Counted from the stretch's first letter, positions 25,161 to 37,350 are shown. The stretch: 64,000 nucleotides of DNA from Athripsodes cinereus (GCA_947579605.1 OX388329.1:24756299-24820298), one strand, 5' to 3'. The notes: generated by a model not told the origin, from the letters alone. Numbers and translations: made by a program.

Positions 25161-25419
25161 ATTTATTAAATTGTGCAAAAAGTAACTTATATTTTACGAG
25201 TTAAACAAAATAATTTCACAAAAGTTTAATGGAATTGTTAAGATTCGAAAAAGGACGCGTTCGATATTTCGATGGATAACGAGCTTTTTGTCCAAATATT
25301 ACGATGAATATGGTTAAAATTTACACCAATATTATTATCTTGACAAGATTTGTCTAATTTCCTCAACTTTTATATATTAATAGACGTAAATTTTGAAAAT
25401 AAGTATAAAATGTCTTTGA

Positions 25420-25542
25420 GACCACACGGATAACGCCGCCAAAGAAGGTCACCAAAAGCCGTTATTAACGGTTCCAGCAATATCCGTGAAGAAAGGAGAA
25501 AGTGCACTTGATCAATCGAAAATCTCGATTTTGGCGGATAAA
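25420..25542 (+). CDS. Gene C: possible first coding exon, with apparent frameshift
   Basis: A GC-richer island opens 41 codons on the plus strand (core KEGHQKPLLTVPAISVKKGE, then ALDQSKISILADK) and ends at a consensus donor, AAA|GTAAGT, at 25542/25543. The only nearby ATG (25410, MSLRPHG then TAA) is in another frame; dropping one base near 25428 would join it to the open frame. The exon lies about 270-340 bases from the 5' UTR exon of gene A, on the opposite strand. No convincing second exon was found. A stretch at 25600-25655 (PPPPN then MDQGYDYSIS, followed by GT) is suggestive but lacks an acceptor. It may be a real gene with a one-base assembly error, an exon with an unseen upstream exon, or a pseudogene. 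I do not recognise the protein. Confidence 0.38.
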
Positions 25543-25659
25543 GTAAGTATTCATAGACAATAAAACAATAGTTAAATGAGGGGTGAAATATCTTCCTACC
25601 TCCTCCTCCACCACCGAATATGGATCAAGGATACGATTATTCCATATCAGGTATTTTGA

Positions 25660-27190
25660 GTTGTATTCGAATTTATTTCGGTCTTAAGACCGTCGGTCTT
25701 AGAATGCAACTCAAATATTGTCGATTTCTCACAGTATAATATAATACTTTTAATGGTGAAGGTGGAGTAGGCGTATTGGAATCCTATTGGGTCTATTAAT
25801 TGAAAATCCGAGATTCCACCATCAGGCTGAAAAACAACACTTTTAAAAATAGTAGTAACAATAAATTAATAGATACTTATTTAAATAAGTTCCGTTTCCT
25901 TCTATAGAATAATTGTACATCAGTCAATATATTATTATTAAGAACCATCGCGAGGGTATATTTACAGTCGTTATCGTTTTAATTTTTTGATGAACTTATA
26001 TATTTTTTTTAATATGAAATTAATGTCACAATATAACAATAAAAAACGATTTATTATCCGCAATCTTTAAATATGTGTAAAAAATTCGGTGTTAGAAGTA
26101 TAAGGACGTTTTTACAGAGGACAGCTAATTAATAATTACTCAAGGCAAAATAAAAATACCAAAATTAAAAACAGAAGGTCTTACTCCCGCGATTTGTTCA
26201 CTTTGTACTTAATTTGTGCAAAATCAAGAAATCCGAGATACCAACTTTAAAATATTCTAGTTTTGATTGAATTTACCTCCTCCGAAGTATCTTTTGTCTA
26301 CAAGTACGTATAATTATATGTATAGCCTATCCTACACTGCACTCCCCTCTACCTCCCCTGTCAATATTTTCGAAACTTTGTACTTGACAGATTTGTTTTA
26401 CTCGTATTTTTTTTCTTATATCATAATGAAAGAGCTGTGATACACAATTATAATATCTGTCTTTGGGGTTGTTTAAAAGCAATATCGAATCATTCAAGGT
26501 TGATTGAGTATGTGCCTATTGAGTTATAAAGTTTTTAATTCAACCATGACATTTTGTTAAAAGTTATCTGTCAGACAAACCTTATGTGTATCTAATTTTT
26601 TATTTTAGATTTTTCCTTCAGTGTTATATAAATTTTCACTATAATTTAAATGTGTTTTTAAATTTTGGATACCCAAAATTGTGCTATGAACTTTCATTTA
26701 ATAACTTGTTCAGAGGAAATAGCGTGATTAAAATCCAATCTCCAGTGTTTTGAAAGTTTTTTTTCACAAATTCTGATGGATAAATAGCCTACTTCTTTGG
26801 ATTTATGGACCCTAAAAATATTAATTACAAGTGAGTCCACTACCAGATATTCATAAATAACGAAAAGAACACCTACAAACAACGCATTCTTGCACTTTGA
26901 TAGGGGAGGGGAATAAGTATTTTTTTACATGATGCTCAACTTATTTCTCCCACTTTGTAAATATTGTAATATATTTTACTTTGTATTGCATGAATATATT
27001 GTGAGGACCATTTAGAAACCAATGGGAATGAAAATCATTTATATTTGATCAATATTATGCAAGGGAAACTCTGACTTGAATAAGACATGATCAGGAACTG
27101 CAGAGGAAGCCTAGAAGATAAATTTAACATCCTAGAAAAATTGGCAAGATATATGTATGTTTTTGAATTAATACGCAGATTTATTCATAA
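25660..27190. other. Downstream of gene C exon, nothing firm
   Basis: AT-rich DNA that could be a gene C intron. No exon with both splice sites and a clear open frame was found. Confidence 0.4.
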
Positions 27191-27199
27191 ATAGATGCA

Positions 27200-27305
27200 G
27201 TGCCAATGTAAAAAAACATTTTCTGTTGGTGCCATGTTGGGTCCCCTCGTGTGGCGGCTATCACACTAGCAAGAGCTTCTCTGTCCTGTGCAAGCTGGAA
27301 CAACT
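27200..27305 (-). mobile_element. LINE fragment
   Basis: The minus frame reads EELFQLAQDREALASVIA, homologous to the fragment at 2880-3050. Confidence 0.7.
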
Positions 27306-27480
27306 CCTCCATACTTGAATTCTTGACCACTTTCTAATATTTTCGAATAATTATTTGCTAACTAATATAGAATGATTAATATCTATTAAAACCAATGTAT
27401 ATCTAGTGAAGAATAAAATATATATTACAGAAAATAGACTTTATGTTCATTGTGGTTCACAACCCTTTCATTTCTTTCAG

Positions 27481-27649
27481 TGGACTTATTTCCCTCGGAA
27501 GTTTAGCTTTTCTTGGGTGGATTCATGAATCTTATGTACATTTACCAAGATTTTACAGGATATCAACAAAACTGTTTAGCTGGATGACATTTTCTATGGT
27601 ATCTGGTTCGTTTCATGGAAGATATTTAAGAAATTCTATGGCATATTGA
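27481..27649 (+). CDS. Possible terminal exon of an unknown gene
   Basis: A strong acceptor (CATTTCTTTCAG at 27469-27480) is followed by 55 open codons in one frame, ending in TGA at 27647. The segment reads GLISLGSLAFLGWIHESY and later RISTKLFSWMTFSMVSG; it is part hydrophobic with a Trp/His-rich middle. Entry phase is 2, which does not match the phase-0 end of the candidate exon at 25542, so a missing exon would be needed to link them. The open length is unusual for such AT-rich DNA but chance cannot be excluded. Confidence 0.25.
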
Positions 27650-27659
27650 ATTTCTGCTG

Positions 27660-28670
27660 ACGATTTGCTGCTGTTAATATATTAGACATGAAAGATATAT
27701 GAACACAGATAAGTGACCCTGGTTTACATTAGCATTGAATACTTTCTTTCATATTCTGTTATCTTAGAAATTAGGGGCTTCTACTTATGTGCTCGTCTTA
27801 ACAAACCTTTATTCTTCATGGATGGGTGCATGTGGGTAGCCAGAAGTATTTGCATTAGCCTGAAGAATAGAATCAACAGGAATTATGAAGTTAGTCTAAA
27901 CTATGAAATTTCACTAAGACTACATTCTGTTTTAAGAGCCATTGAAAATAATATTTATAACATCTTGCAAAGAACCCTATGTTTTTTTTAATCTATGATT
28001 TTTTCATTTGAGTTGTGACCCATTTACTCGATTTGAATACTCTGCCTTAAAGAAAAAGAGTTTATCACTTAGGGAAAATTAATATTTCAACCTTTTTTTT
28101 AATCTTTTCTACAGCAATTACATTTTTTAATGAACGACAAAGGTTTGTATTGAAGTTTCTGTAAAATGATCTTTATTGCTATAAAAGATAAAGGTACATC
28201 TATGCATTATGGTATCTTCCACAAGCTAATTTATCATAATAGGTATGAAGTACACAGAGTAGGTATCCTTACTGTTCCACAAAAGATGTATAAAAGGTTG
28301 TACAGAGAGATTTTACTGGGTCTTGTGGCTGTAAAAATAGCATGTTAGGCGTTCCATCTTCTATTTTCTATTAATTGAGAAATATTTCATTATTATTTCC
28401 TTGCAGTTGCACACATTAAGAATAAGTGTGATTTGGTATCAAAACTGGACAAATGCATTTGAAGTAAAATGTTGGCAGAGCCCAAAAACTAATTAGATTT
28501 TGACTGATTTCCATAATAAGATTGATTTTTCTGCTTTTTTCACAGAATTTCTTAAAATTTGACTATTTTTGAAAATGTAGTTTTATTGAACTCAGCACAA
28601 GGAGTATTTTGAATACATAGTTAAAAAAATATCATTTATGGATTTGTCTACTTTTGATAGCAAATCATTC
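27660..28670. other. Intergenic DNA with unconfirmed frames
   Basis: Plus-strand frames of 92 (27713-27991) and 60 codons (28166-28348) are present, but no splice support or recognisable motif was found. Confidence 0.35.
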
Positions 28671-28677
28671 ATATTGT

Positions 28678-29025
28678 CCCTCTTCTGACTAACTATCGTA
28701 TCTGACATTTTTGGAAAAATCGAGTAATGATCACCAATGTGTACTTACGTATATGAGTCCTGCATGTTCTCACTGAAGATCACACCTGTTACAGTTACTG
28801 TTATCCTAGAACAGCTTTCTGATTTGTTATGTTATGTTATCTATAAATTCCTCAAAATTTCATCACAAAAATGATTCTGAGATATATAAGAATACAAATT
28901 AAATAATGTAATATATTTACACTGTATCATATAACAAGGAGATGAAAATATGCATGGTAAAACACTAAAAACTCTCTCCTGAACAATTTACATTTTACCA
29001 GATACGACTGTTAGCCAGAAGAGAG
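28678..29025. mobile_element. MITE with about 28-base terminal inverted repeats
   Basis: The left end CCCTCTTCTGACTAACTATC pairs with GACTGTTAGCCAGAAGAGAG at the right. Internal text recurs in reverse at 42290-42520 (for example GTGTGATCTTCAGCGAGAA), which keeps one terminal repeat. Confidence 0.75.
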
Positions 29026-29766
29026 ACGATATATGTGTATCATGAGGTATACTATAGGTATATATATGAGGATTCTTAAATATGCATTCTATTAAAGATG
29101 TGATAACCTTTACAGTAGAAAAATTGTATTACTCAAATAACATAAGTATTTCTATTCTTGAAAATGCAAATTATAGTTCTCACATAATTAGAAACCTAAA
29201 TGGAGAATGGTTAAGCAAAATTTGGTTCCCTCAGTCTACTAATTAAAGCAATGTGCTGAGGATAGTTCAGGGGGATATATTTGTCAGGAAATCGTGATCA
29301 TCAGCTGTTAGGAAATCTACAAGAGAGAGAGATAATAATAATATGATAAAGAAAGAAGAAAACAAAATATATTAAATTTTTATGTGTTTATAAAACACAT
29401 CATTTTATTTATTAAAAAAAGTATAATATATTATTATATTTTCACCCTACATAAGAGATGATTGACAAATTCGCTTCAAAGAAAAATAAAATTAAACAAG
29501 AGCTAGTGATGTTGATATACAATGTATGAGAACTTTGTCAATTTATGTGCAAAGTCAATGTCTTTGTAGTTTGATACATTGCTTGCAAAGAATGTATACA
29601 GTATTATTTACAGTTATAAATGCTTTCATGTGATGAAAAAAAACATAATTTGTTTGAATACTTTTAGGTATCAGTTAATGATTCTTTATACAAATATAAT
29701 TTTATAATTTAACTGTTTAATAATATTATTATTAAATCACAATATTGTTTATAGTTTTTTTTTTAT

Positions 29767-32700
29767 TTATTGGAAACGTCTATAAGAATTTCTTGGTTTT
29801 ACTTCTACAGAACGTTGTTTTGATTCCAGCCCAGTGATTTCTGGATTGTCTGTGAGAGCTGCGTTTGCTTTGTATAATGCTGGAAAGAAAAGGATACAAA
29901 GAATTAATTATCATAGTAAAAAATTGACTTTTGTATTATACAAAATAAAATTTGACATTCATTCAAAGTGCTGAATCTAAAATATCATTTTTCTTGAAAT
30001 TATTAATCATTGACTCGTCATGTTTTTTCAGTGTACTCTTCTTATTGAGGTATCTGAGTATAGTACCTATGAAATGACATATTAAAAAAATCAATCAAAC
30101 ATCTTGCGTACAATCATCAATCAGCAAAAATCTTAAATCTTTCGGCGACAATTTGGAGCATTCTCCGAAGAAATATTCGAATGAATGCCTTCATTTAAGA
30201 TTTTTGCTTGATGATTGACGTTTGCATCCAGCTGTGTGGATGCCGCCATTTGAGAACTGTGTTCACCATATAAAACATTGGGTAAAATTGTTTTTTTTTT
30301 TAAAAAAAGATATATCTGGGTTTTTGTTATAAACCCAAATACAATCTTATACACCTTTCACGTTAAGCTACTAAAAGCTTGTGTCGTGAAAGGGGAGTTT
30401 GCCGGTACCTGGTATCGAACCACGGACCCCTTGTTCATGTGTCCAATGATTCTACCTCCAGGCTACCGACGAACTCAAATTGGAAAAGTAAGAAAGACAT
30501 CCCAACGAATTAGTTCTAGACAAGGGGCCATAGACAAACCGTACTTAGCGATTGACTACTGCCGAACTTTTCGACAATCTACCTACATGTAGGTACTGTA
30601 TGATTATGCGTTATTGTTGCAATTATTGACGAAAATTCATCGCCAAGCGCGTGTTTATCTAGGGGGTCAGGGTTTCTGATTGTTCTTGTGATCAGCACAC
30701 TGTACCTAAGCTCAGTAAAACAAAAAAAAAATACAATCAAGAGATGTATAATTCAATTTTGTAAATATACTAACTTTGCATGTTCTTCCTGCGTACACTT
30801 CATATGTATAAATTCTATAAATTAATTTTATGGCGGATTTAAAATTATTCAGAATTGGATAGTCTACCTCGTCCACTAAATCTATTTCTGTTTGCTTTAG
30901 CTGGGGCGGGTGTTGCTTCTTCAGCAGGTGAAGCTTCGTTCTTTTCATTCTTTGGAACGGCGTTGAATCTTCTTCTTCCAGCTGAAAACAATTTAAATAT
31001 GTATAACAATTATAATTCAACTTATCATATGTATAGGAAATTGTTTAGAGCTTGTTTTTAAAGAGTGCTCCCAAGATTAATTTAACAAAAAAATGACTGT
31101 GTTTTTAGTTGTTTACTACAAACTAATTACTATAACTTGCGAGTACTCTATAACTTAGTTATAAATTAAATGAGGTGAACTAAAGCCTGATGGTAGAGTT
31201 TTGGAAAGATGATAAATTGAATTCCACCTACTCTCCACCTACTTGCTACCTTCAGGACAGAAATATATTTTGCTTACAGTGAAAGTGTCTAGAGCAGTGT
31301 TTCACAACCTACTTTATGCCACACCCCACCATAGTCTTTTCAAAAGTCATATGCCCCACTGGCTTCTTTTTTAATTAAACAGTTGGTAAAGTTTCAATCA
31401 GAGCGCAAGGAATGTCGTGGAAAGAGGTGACGCAATTGGCACAGAGACGCTCTGAATGGAGGAGGCTGGTTTCTGCCCTGTGCTCCCGAGAGGAGCGTTG
31501 AGGGCGATGATGATGATGATGAAAGTTTCAAAACATAGTTGATAATATATGGAAGTGCGGTGCCCCACCTCTGAGGTGTGATGCCCAAGTGTTTTCCACT
31601 GTACGCCCGCCCCACCGTGGGAAACACTGGTCTAGAGTGTATTTCTATTTATTTAAAATTTAGATCCATCTTAAGAAGAGTTCACTGCATATTGTGTTTG
31701 ATTTCCTCAGTTTAAAGTGTTACGTGGTATGAACATGTCATGTTTACCAGCGCACACAGCAAAGGTCTGTATTCTCTGTGATATAGGAGAGACTGCGGTC
31801 CTGATTGGGCAATGTTTTGAGAATTTCCAGTGATAGTTGGCTAAAATGAGCACTGTTATTTGGTTCACAAGGGTTCTGATGGCCTAGATGTTCCTTATTT
31901 ACAATATATTGTTATATTCAATACATATTCCTATAACAACACCATCAAAGCGAATCCGGAGCGTGTGACTGTGGTGCAGCACAGACCATGCCACACTTGT
32001 TGGAGTGTCCATTGTGCCCTGTCAGACGCACTATGGAGGATATTTTTTATGCATCACCACCTGCTGTGCATTTTGCACAGTACTAGAGATCAGTTTGATT
32101 GGTTTTTCTGGGTTACGACACGATAAATAAATAAATAACATCAAAGCGCTAGGAATATTGTGGGAAGAGGTGACTCGATTAGAGCATGGATACTTTGAAC
32201 TGAGGAGGCTAGTTTATGCCTTCTGCTCCCGAGAGGAGCGTTGAAGGGGTGAGATGATGAGAATGTAATGAATACGTCAGTATATTCAATAACCATACAA
32301 CTTTGATAAACTGATTATGTTTGATATGTGTTCTCGAGATATACCTAAATACTGGAGAAGTGATATACTTTACTTACATAAATTGTTTTTGTTTCCTATT
32401 GAGTTATCCACGGCTTGTTCTGGAGCACGAGTTGAAGTTTGTTGTTCATGAACATGGACCTTACCTGCAATATGATATGATAATAAGATTTATTACATTT
32501 AGATTACATGTAGTGAGGTCACAAACTATTTCACTTTGAAGAGATGCTATCATGTTTAAATAAGAACAATTCAAAAGTTTTGTTTTTGCTTTTATTTTAC
32601 ACAATGTGTCAATTAAGAAATCGATAAAAATATAATATCCTGTGAAGTCCTCGGCAAAGAAACAAATTGGTCTCCCACTCTCTTCTGTTAATTTTCGATT

Positions 32701-35518
32701 GTCCTGTTCAATTCATTAGGATAAGGTAGGCCAGCCATCCTGAATGTCTTAACTTTTATTCGCACAGAGAGGGAAATATTCATGTTTAGTATGTTTTTGA
32801 AAAATATTACAAATGGGGGGGGGTTCCTGGATTCACCAACGATATGCCTTCATAATTTAAACTGGACTATATTTGTTAAAAATCATTATAAAAATACTTA
32901 AGCAGGTAAGTATTCCAAAATATAATGTTAAAACTATTTTTATAGTTATTACATTCTGCTGGGATCATTATATACCTATATTTATATATATTTTTTAATT
33001 ATTGATAAAACGTACAAGACAGACAACAACTATAGATATGGTTAACAAAAATAAGAATAAGTCATTCATAACTCAGCTGTCATCCACAAACATGTAACAC
33101 AGTTAAGTCAAGTATTGCACATTCCGCTCGTTTATCTGTTCTCACTACCATATCGCACAAGCAGCCATCTCTAACACACAAAAACATAGTTTGAAACATA
33201 TTAGAGTATAAGTATTGGTTAATACGAAACCATCTATAATTAGGTACCTATATTCCTTCACTTACACTGCATCTTAGTAAAAATAAGTTATATAATTTTG
33301 TGTGACTATGTAATTTAACTCTCTGTATTTGCATATCATAATTTAAGATACTAACCATTCGCTGCTTCAGCTCTTCGTCTCTTCAAAGCTGCCAATAGTT
33401 CATCATTACTTCTGAACGGTCTCACAACACCTGCCTTTAACTTCTTGCTGGCTTCTGTACTTGTGGGTTCTGGTTCCTCTTCAGCAACATCTTCATCAAC
33501 TGCTCCTTCTTCATCTACATATTCCTCTTCATCTTCTTCCTGGAAACAAGGAGATAAATCATTTCTCACCACTTCATCCTTTGAATTTCTTCTTGAATAC
33601 AGTCACAAATCAGTATTAATAGAAAATATTTTCTATGAATACAATTTCAGTAAGTACTTACTATAAATAACAAGATATCATTGCCGTTATTATAAAAGAA
33701 GTAGGTAAAAATAGTACCGTAGTATATAGTAATGAAATTAACATTTACCTCTTTTTAGAAGGTAAACTCGTCATACCTACACTGGGTGAAATGACATTTT
33801 TGACCAGCCAACACCAGATACAACAAAATCTCAAAACTTTTTTAAGTGCTTATTTGCAAATTTTTCCTTTTGCACACATTATCGTAAAATAATGTAAAAT
33901 TTGTATTTTTAGATATCTTTATAAAATCATTTTGAAATACAGCTACATTAACCATATTTTTTGTCTATCCTATTTTAATGAGACTCATTTGAGAAATGTT
34001 TGGTTTCGTCAAAAACTTTTGAAACTATCAACAATTTACGGACTTTACGGACAACAAAATACACAATTTGTTTTTTTGAATTTGTTTAGTTTAATTTGTA
34101 ATTAAGTAGTATGTATCACTTAAACCTAGTTTTTAAGTTATAAAAATATGTGTTATTTTTATGACTTTATTAAACAAAAATAAATTTAAAAAATAATTTT
34201 AAATAATTTAAAAAAAAAAATTTAATTTTAAAAAATCTTACAAAATCTTTCGTCAAATTCATTCACGCTTTAATAATATTTTTTTTCTATATTATACTGG
34301 TGAATCTAAATATACAACAAGAAACTTTCCATTACTAGCAGGTGTAAGTGTTTTGAATAAATAGAAGGTCAAATATTTTGTTAAAGACATTAAAAATTAA
34401 TTAAAATCGCTGTTTGCAATAAACCAATAATGAAAAGTATATAAATTAATAGCTTAAATTATAATAATATTATGTGTATTTTATAAATATTATTAATTAT
34501 AAACAATTTACCTATGACAATAATCGCAAGCTAATGACAATAATATATATGTAATTATAATTATGAAATTCAATGCAATTTTACAATAGGAATGTATAAT
34601 CATGTTCGCTATGGCCAATGTAAATAACAATAATAACTATTTTGTTAGCCAATGATCAAAATTAATAATTAAAATAAATTACATACTCTGAGATGAAATC
34701 TTAATAACAAATTAATATAATAATTATATGTTAATTTATGTATTTATTCTAAATTCACTCAAATAATTATACAATCACAAAATAACATATTTGTAAGATA
34801 TTCAGAAAGAAGTTTATTATTATTAGCACAAATAATGTGACATATTTTTTTTAATTTCTGTCTTTTTATTTGTGTATACCTAATTATTTACATTTGATTT
34901 ATTATAGGTGTGTATTTATTATATTTTATAAATTGATTATATTTATATATTAATTATATTCTTATATTTTTAAATAAATTGTAATGTAATAGCCCAGCAG
35001 GGCTACTCTTGAAAAAACTAAACACGATCTTAATCTAGTCTTGATCTTGATCATACGACGCACGAAGTGACTATTGGCCAAAAATACACGCAAACCGATC
35101 GCGCGTTAGAGGTAGCGCGGTGTTTTTGACCATAGTCCCTTTGTGCGTCGTATGATCAAGATCAAGACTAGATTAAGATCGTGTTTAGTTTTGTCAAGAG
35201 TAACCCTGCTGTCATACTAAAAATAAAGTCTGTTTTATAAATGTTATGACATTTTACTAAAGAGTTTTGACAACTTATTGTAAATGTGTACCTACTACTA
35301 ATTTCTTTTGTAAATTGGTACATAAGTATGAAATATGGTATGAACAGTAATTATCAATGTTTTGTTATACCTTTGGAGCTGGGGTTGTGGTCGTTGAAGT
35401 TGGTTTATTTTGATTCTTAGAGAGCGCACCTCTTCTCAGAAGACCTATGGGACGTGGCTTGACGGCTTCTTCAGCATCTTGACACCATGCTGCCGATGCT
35501 AAGCAGAGAACCACTAAT
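29767..35518 (-). CDS. Gene B: small secreted protein, acidic block plus Arg-rich segments
   Basis: I do not recognise the family. Five minus-strand exons join in phase: 35518-35371 (49 codons), 33539-33356 (61 codons plus 1 base), 32464-32378, 30981-30868 and 29879-29767 (stop TAA at 29769). They give 214 residues plus an unseen first exon carrying the ATG. The first listed exon opens with LVVLCLASAAWCQ, the hydrophobic core and likely cleavage end of a signal peptide, so the product is probably secreted. Next come a Thr-rich spot (TSTTTTPAP), a strongly acidic run (EEDEEEYVDEE), then RPFRSNDELLAALKRRRAEA, and short Arg-aromatic pieces (GRRRFN, NRNRFSGR, SYRRFQ at the C-terminus). The stop is followed at once by AATAAA, so the transcript probably ends just below 29767. 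The exon chain is well supported; any function, such as a matrix or cuticle role, would be a guess. Confidence 0.75.
29963..30066 (-). other. Possible alternative last exon of gene B
   Basis: Acceptor TTTCATAG precedes 30066. Entered in the phase left by exon 30981-30868 it is open for 34 codons (TILRYLNKKSTLKKHDES...) to TGA at 29965. Composition is plain AT-rich, so chance is a fair explanation. Confidence 0.2.
30112..30249. mobile_element. Deleted copy of the 7751 MITE
   Basis: It shares AATCTTTCGGCGACAATTTG, GAATGAATGCCTTCAT and GCATCCAGCTGT with 7751-7994 but lacks most of the right arm centre. Confidence 0.8.
30298..30480 (-). mobile_element. tRNA-headed SINE copy
   Basis: The minus strand has a B-box-like GTGGTTCGATACC near 30425-30413. 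The body (TTTGTTATAAACCCAAATAC, GTGAAAGGGGAGTTTGCCGG) matches 44031-44150 in the same orientation. Confidence 0.7.
31295..31629. mobile_element. hAT element carrying a nested LINE tail
   Basis: The ends CAGTGTTTCACAAC and GTGGGAAACACTG and the identical 8-base duplication GTCTAGAG (31287-31294, 31630-31637) mark a hAT insertion. Inside, 31398-31521 is a second insertion flanked by AAAGTTTCAA on both sides. Confidence 0.92.
31398..31521 (+). mobile_element. 124-bp LINE 3' end ending in (GAT)n
   Basis: It is 5' truncated with a 10-base target duplication AAAGTTTCAA (31388-31397, 31522-31531). Relatives are at 32149-32262, 41118-41205 and the window's right edge (63968-64000). Confidence 0.88.
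31926..32262 (+). mobile_element. LINE tail split by another LINE tail
   Basis: The outer element (ends CTCCCGAGAGGAGCGTTGAA then GATGATGAG) is interrupted at 31953-32138 by a 186-bp fragment of a different LINE, flanked by CATCAAAGCG on both sides. The inner piece reads a Cys-Gly/His-Leu-Leu-Cys-Pro tail (CDCGAAQT-type, HLLECPLCP) and has its best match at 59327-59517. Confidence 0.85.
32560..33340. other. Gene B intron, nothing recognised
   Basis: AT-rich intron between exons 33539-33356 and 32464-32378, with a nine-G run near 32815-32823. Confidence 0.5.
33750..34990. other. Gene B intron, nothing recognised
   Basis: Extremely AT-rich with long A/T runs. No feature was identified. Confidence 0.5.
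34995..35211. mobile_element. Foldback MITE with about 95-base arms
   Basis: The left arm begins CAGCAGGGCTACTCTTGA and the right arm ends TCAAGAGTAACCCTGCTG. Arms pair through GATCATACGACGCAC with few mismatches. It lies in a gene B intron. Confidence 0.88.
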
Positions 35519-35559
35519 CTGCAAAGAAAACAACAATAAAATTCTAACAAACTTTACCA

Positions 35560-37350
35560 AGATTACCGTAATAATATAATCTCAAGAAAAAACAATTTCA
35601 ACTTGGCAATTCAAAGTTGAATCACATAATATAATTTTTATTTAGAGATATTACAAAATAAACAATAAAATGTTTTTATCAATAAATATACCTTCAAAAA
35701 GGGCATAAGGAGGAAATATTTAAATTTACATGTTGTAAAAGTAAGATTTTTTGAAAATCAACATAGTGTTGTTTGCCTCCGACCAATATAATTTTGAAGT
35801 TCAAGATATATTTAAAAATATACTCATTCGCAGGCATATAAACAATATGGATATTTATACAATATAAAATAGTATAAAACATTCGCTTTTGTTAATTTTT
35901 AAAAATAATTAAACAGGTAGGTACCTACCTACTAATCTTTATGCTAATCAAACAAGTTTGATATAATAGTATACAGCCTTGCAAGTTTATTGATAATAGG
36001 TATATAATTATTGCACAAAATATCGCACATTGTGAAATATGGGTGTTAATTTGTCTTTTTTTCTATTGCATTGAATGTCCCATATAGGTACCTAAGTATT
36101 GCATAGATAATAAAAAAAATATCTACCACCTCAAATGTTTTTTTTTAAATTTAATTATTAGAACCTACTGAATCCTGTACCACTATATCACTCAAAATTT
36201 GGCATTTGTTTCTTAGTCCCTTTTTCTACCTATTCTACTCCATTATACCTCCCCTTAACCTTCTTTGAATATTTTATGTGAAAGTTTATGAAATTGGGTT
36301 AGTTGGAAGAAATTGTGCCTTCACGATAAACACGCCCTCTGCATATTGGTTTGTTTGATATAAATGTAATTTTATGTAAACTTGCTTTTAATAGGTATAT
36401 GAACAGTAAAGAATAAATAAATAAAAGTCTGTGGTTCAGTTTTTCCGCCGGATGTTTTTAGAAATAAACTATCAATAAATTTAAACAAAGTTTTTAATAG
36501 ATTTTTATTAAGAAGAAAAATATCGGGAAGTATATGTAGGTACTTATTTTAAATTACCAAAAAAGAAAAGTAGGTACCTATATATCGTATGAATTTTGTA
36601 TCAACAGTTTTAGAAAACAAATCCGAAAAAAATTACCTACATTAGATGTTTTATACACAATTACTTCTAGTATGCGCATATAAAATTGATTCTTTGGAAC
36701 CAGATTGAATAAAACTATCTATTTTTATAAAAATATTCTAAAAATATATTTAAAAAATGACAAGGTATTAAATGTAAATAATATAGAAGTCGGTTAGAGA
36801 CACAAGAATGTGATGATTTTATTACCACATTTGTTTCAATTCATTTCTATCAGGTGGTATTAGTTGCAACACACTTGTATAATACTACAATTTAGTTGTA
36901 TAATACTTAAATTTATTTTAATCCGTCTTCGTTCACGAGATACCCATCACATTGACAATTAATAAACCTTTGCTTCTACGTGTAAAATAAGTACCTACCT
37001 ACTTTCATATGAAATGGCAATAATGTGGGGAAAGTTATTAAAAAAATCAGGCAACACTATGATAAAAATATTTTTGACAGTTTTCTAATGATCTGATGTA
37101 AAGTATTTATGATTTATTTTTGGATAGAAATTTAGATTTCATTACTACTAATTGTACCTATAATATTTTTGTGGACTTATTTTATCAATAAGAAAATATT
37201 TTATATATTTATTTTTCTTCTCGATATGTACTCGACATAACAAAAGCAAAGCGTTTTCAAAAAAAATAACAAATCAATATTATTTAATATCCATTTGAAT
37301 CTGATGAAAGAGTTTATATAAACTGTAATTATTCTCTGTCTATGTTAAAT
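35560..37350. other. Upstream of gene B, no exon found; retroelement tail at 36300-36425
   Basis: The ATG exon of gene B should lie somewhere upstream of 35518, but no short ATG exon ending in the required phase could be chosen. A plus-strand retroelement tail (GATAAACACGCCCTCTGCA ... AATAAATAAATAAA) lies at 36300-36425. Confidence 0.4.

Noticed and set aside
25600..25655. PPPPN-MDQGYDYSIS segment as gene C exon 2
   Set aside because: No acceptor lies between the last upstream stop and the segment, and its phase does not match the exon ending at 25542.
30712..31020. 102-codon minus frame over gene B exon 30981-30868
   Set aside because: It is the wrong frame of the exon; only the GRRRFNAVPKNEK frame joins the neighbouring exons in phase.
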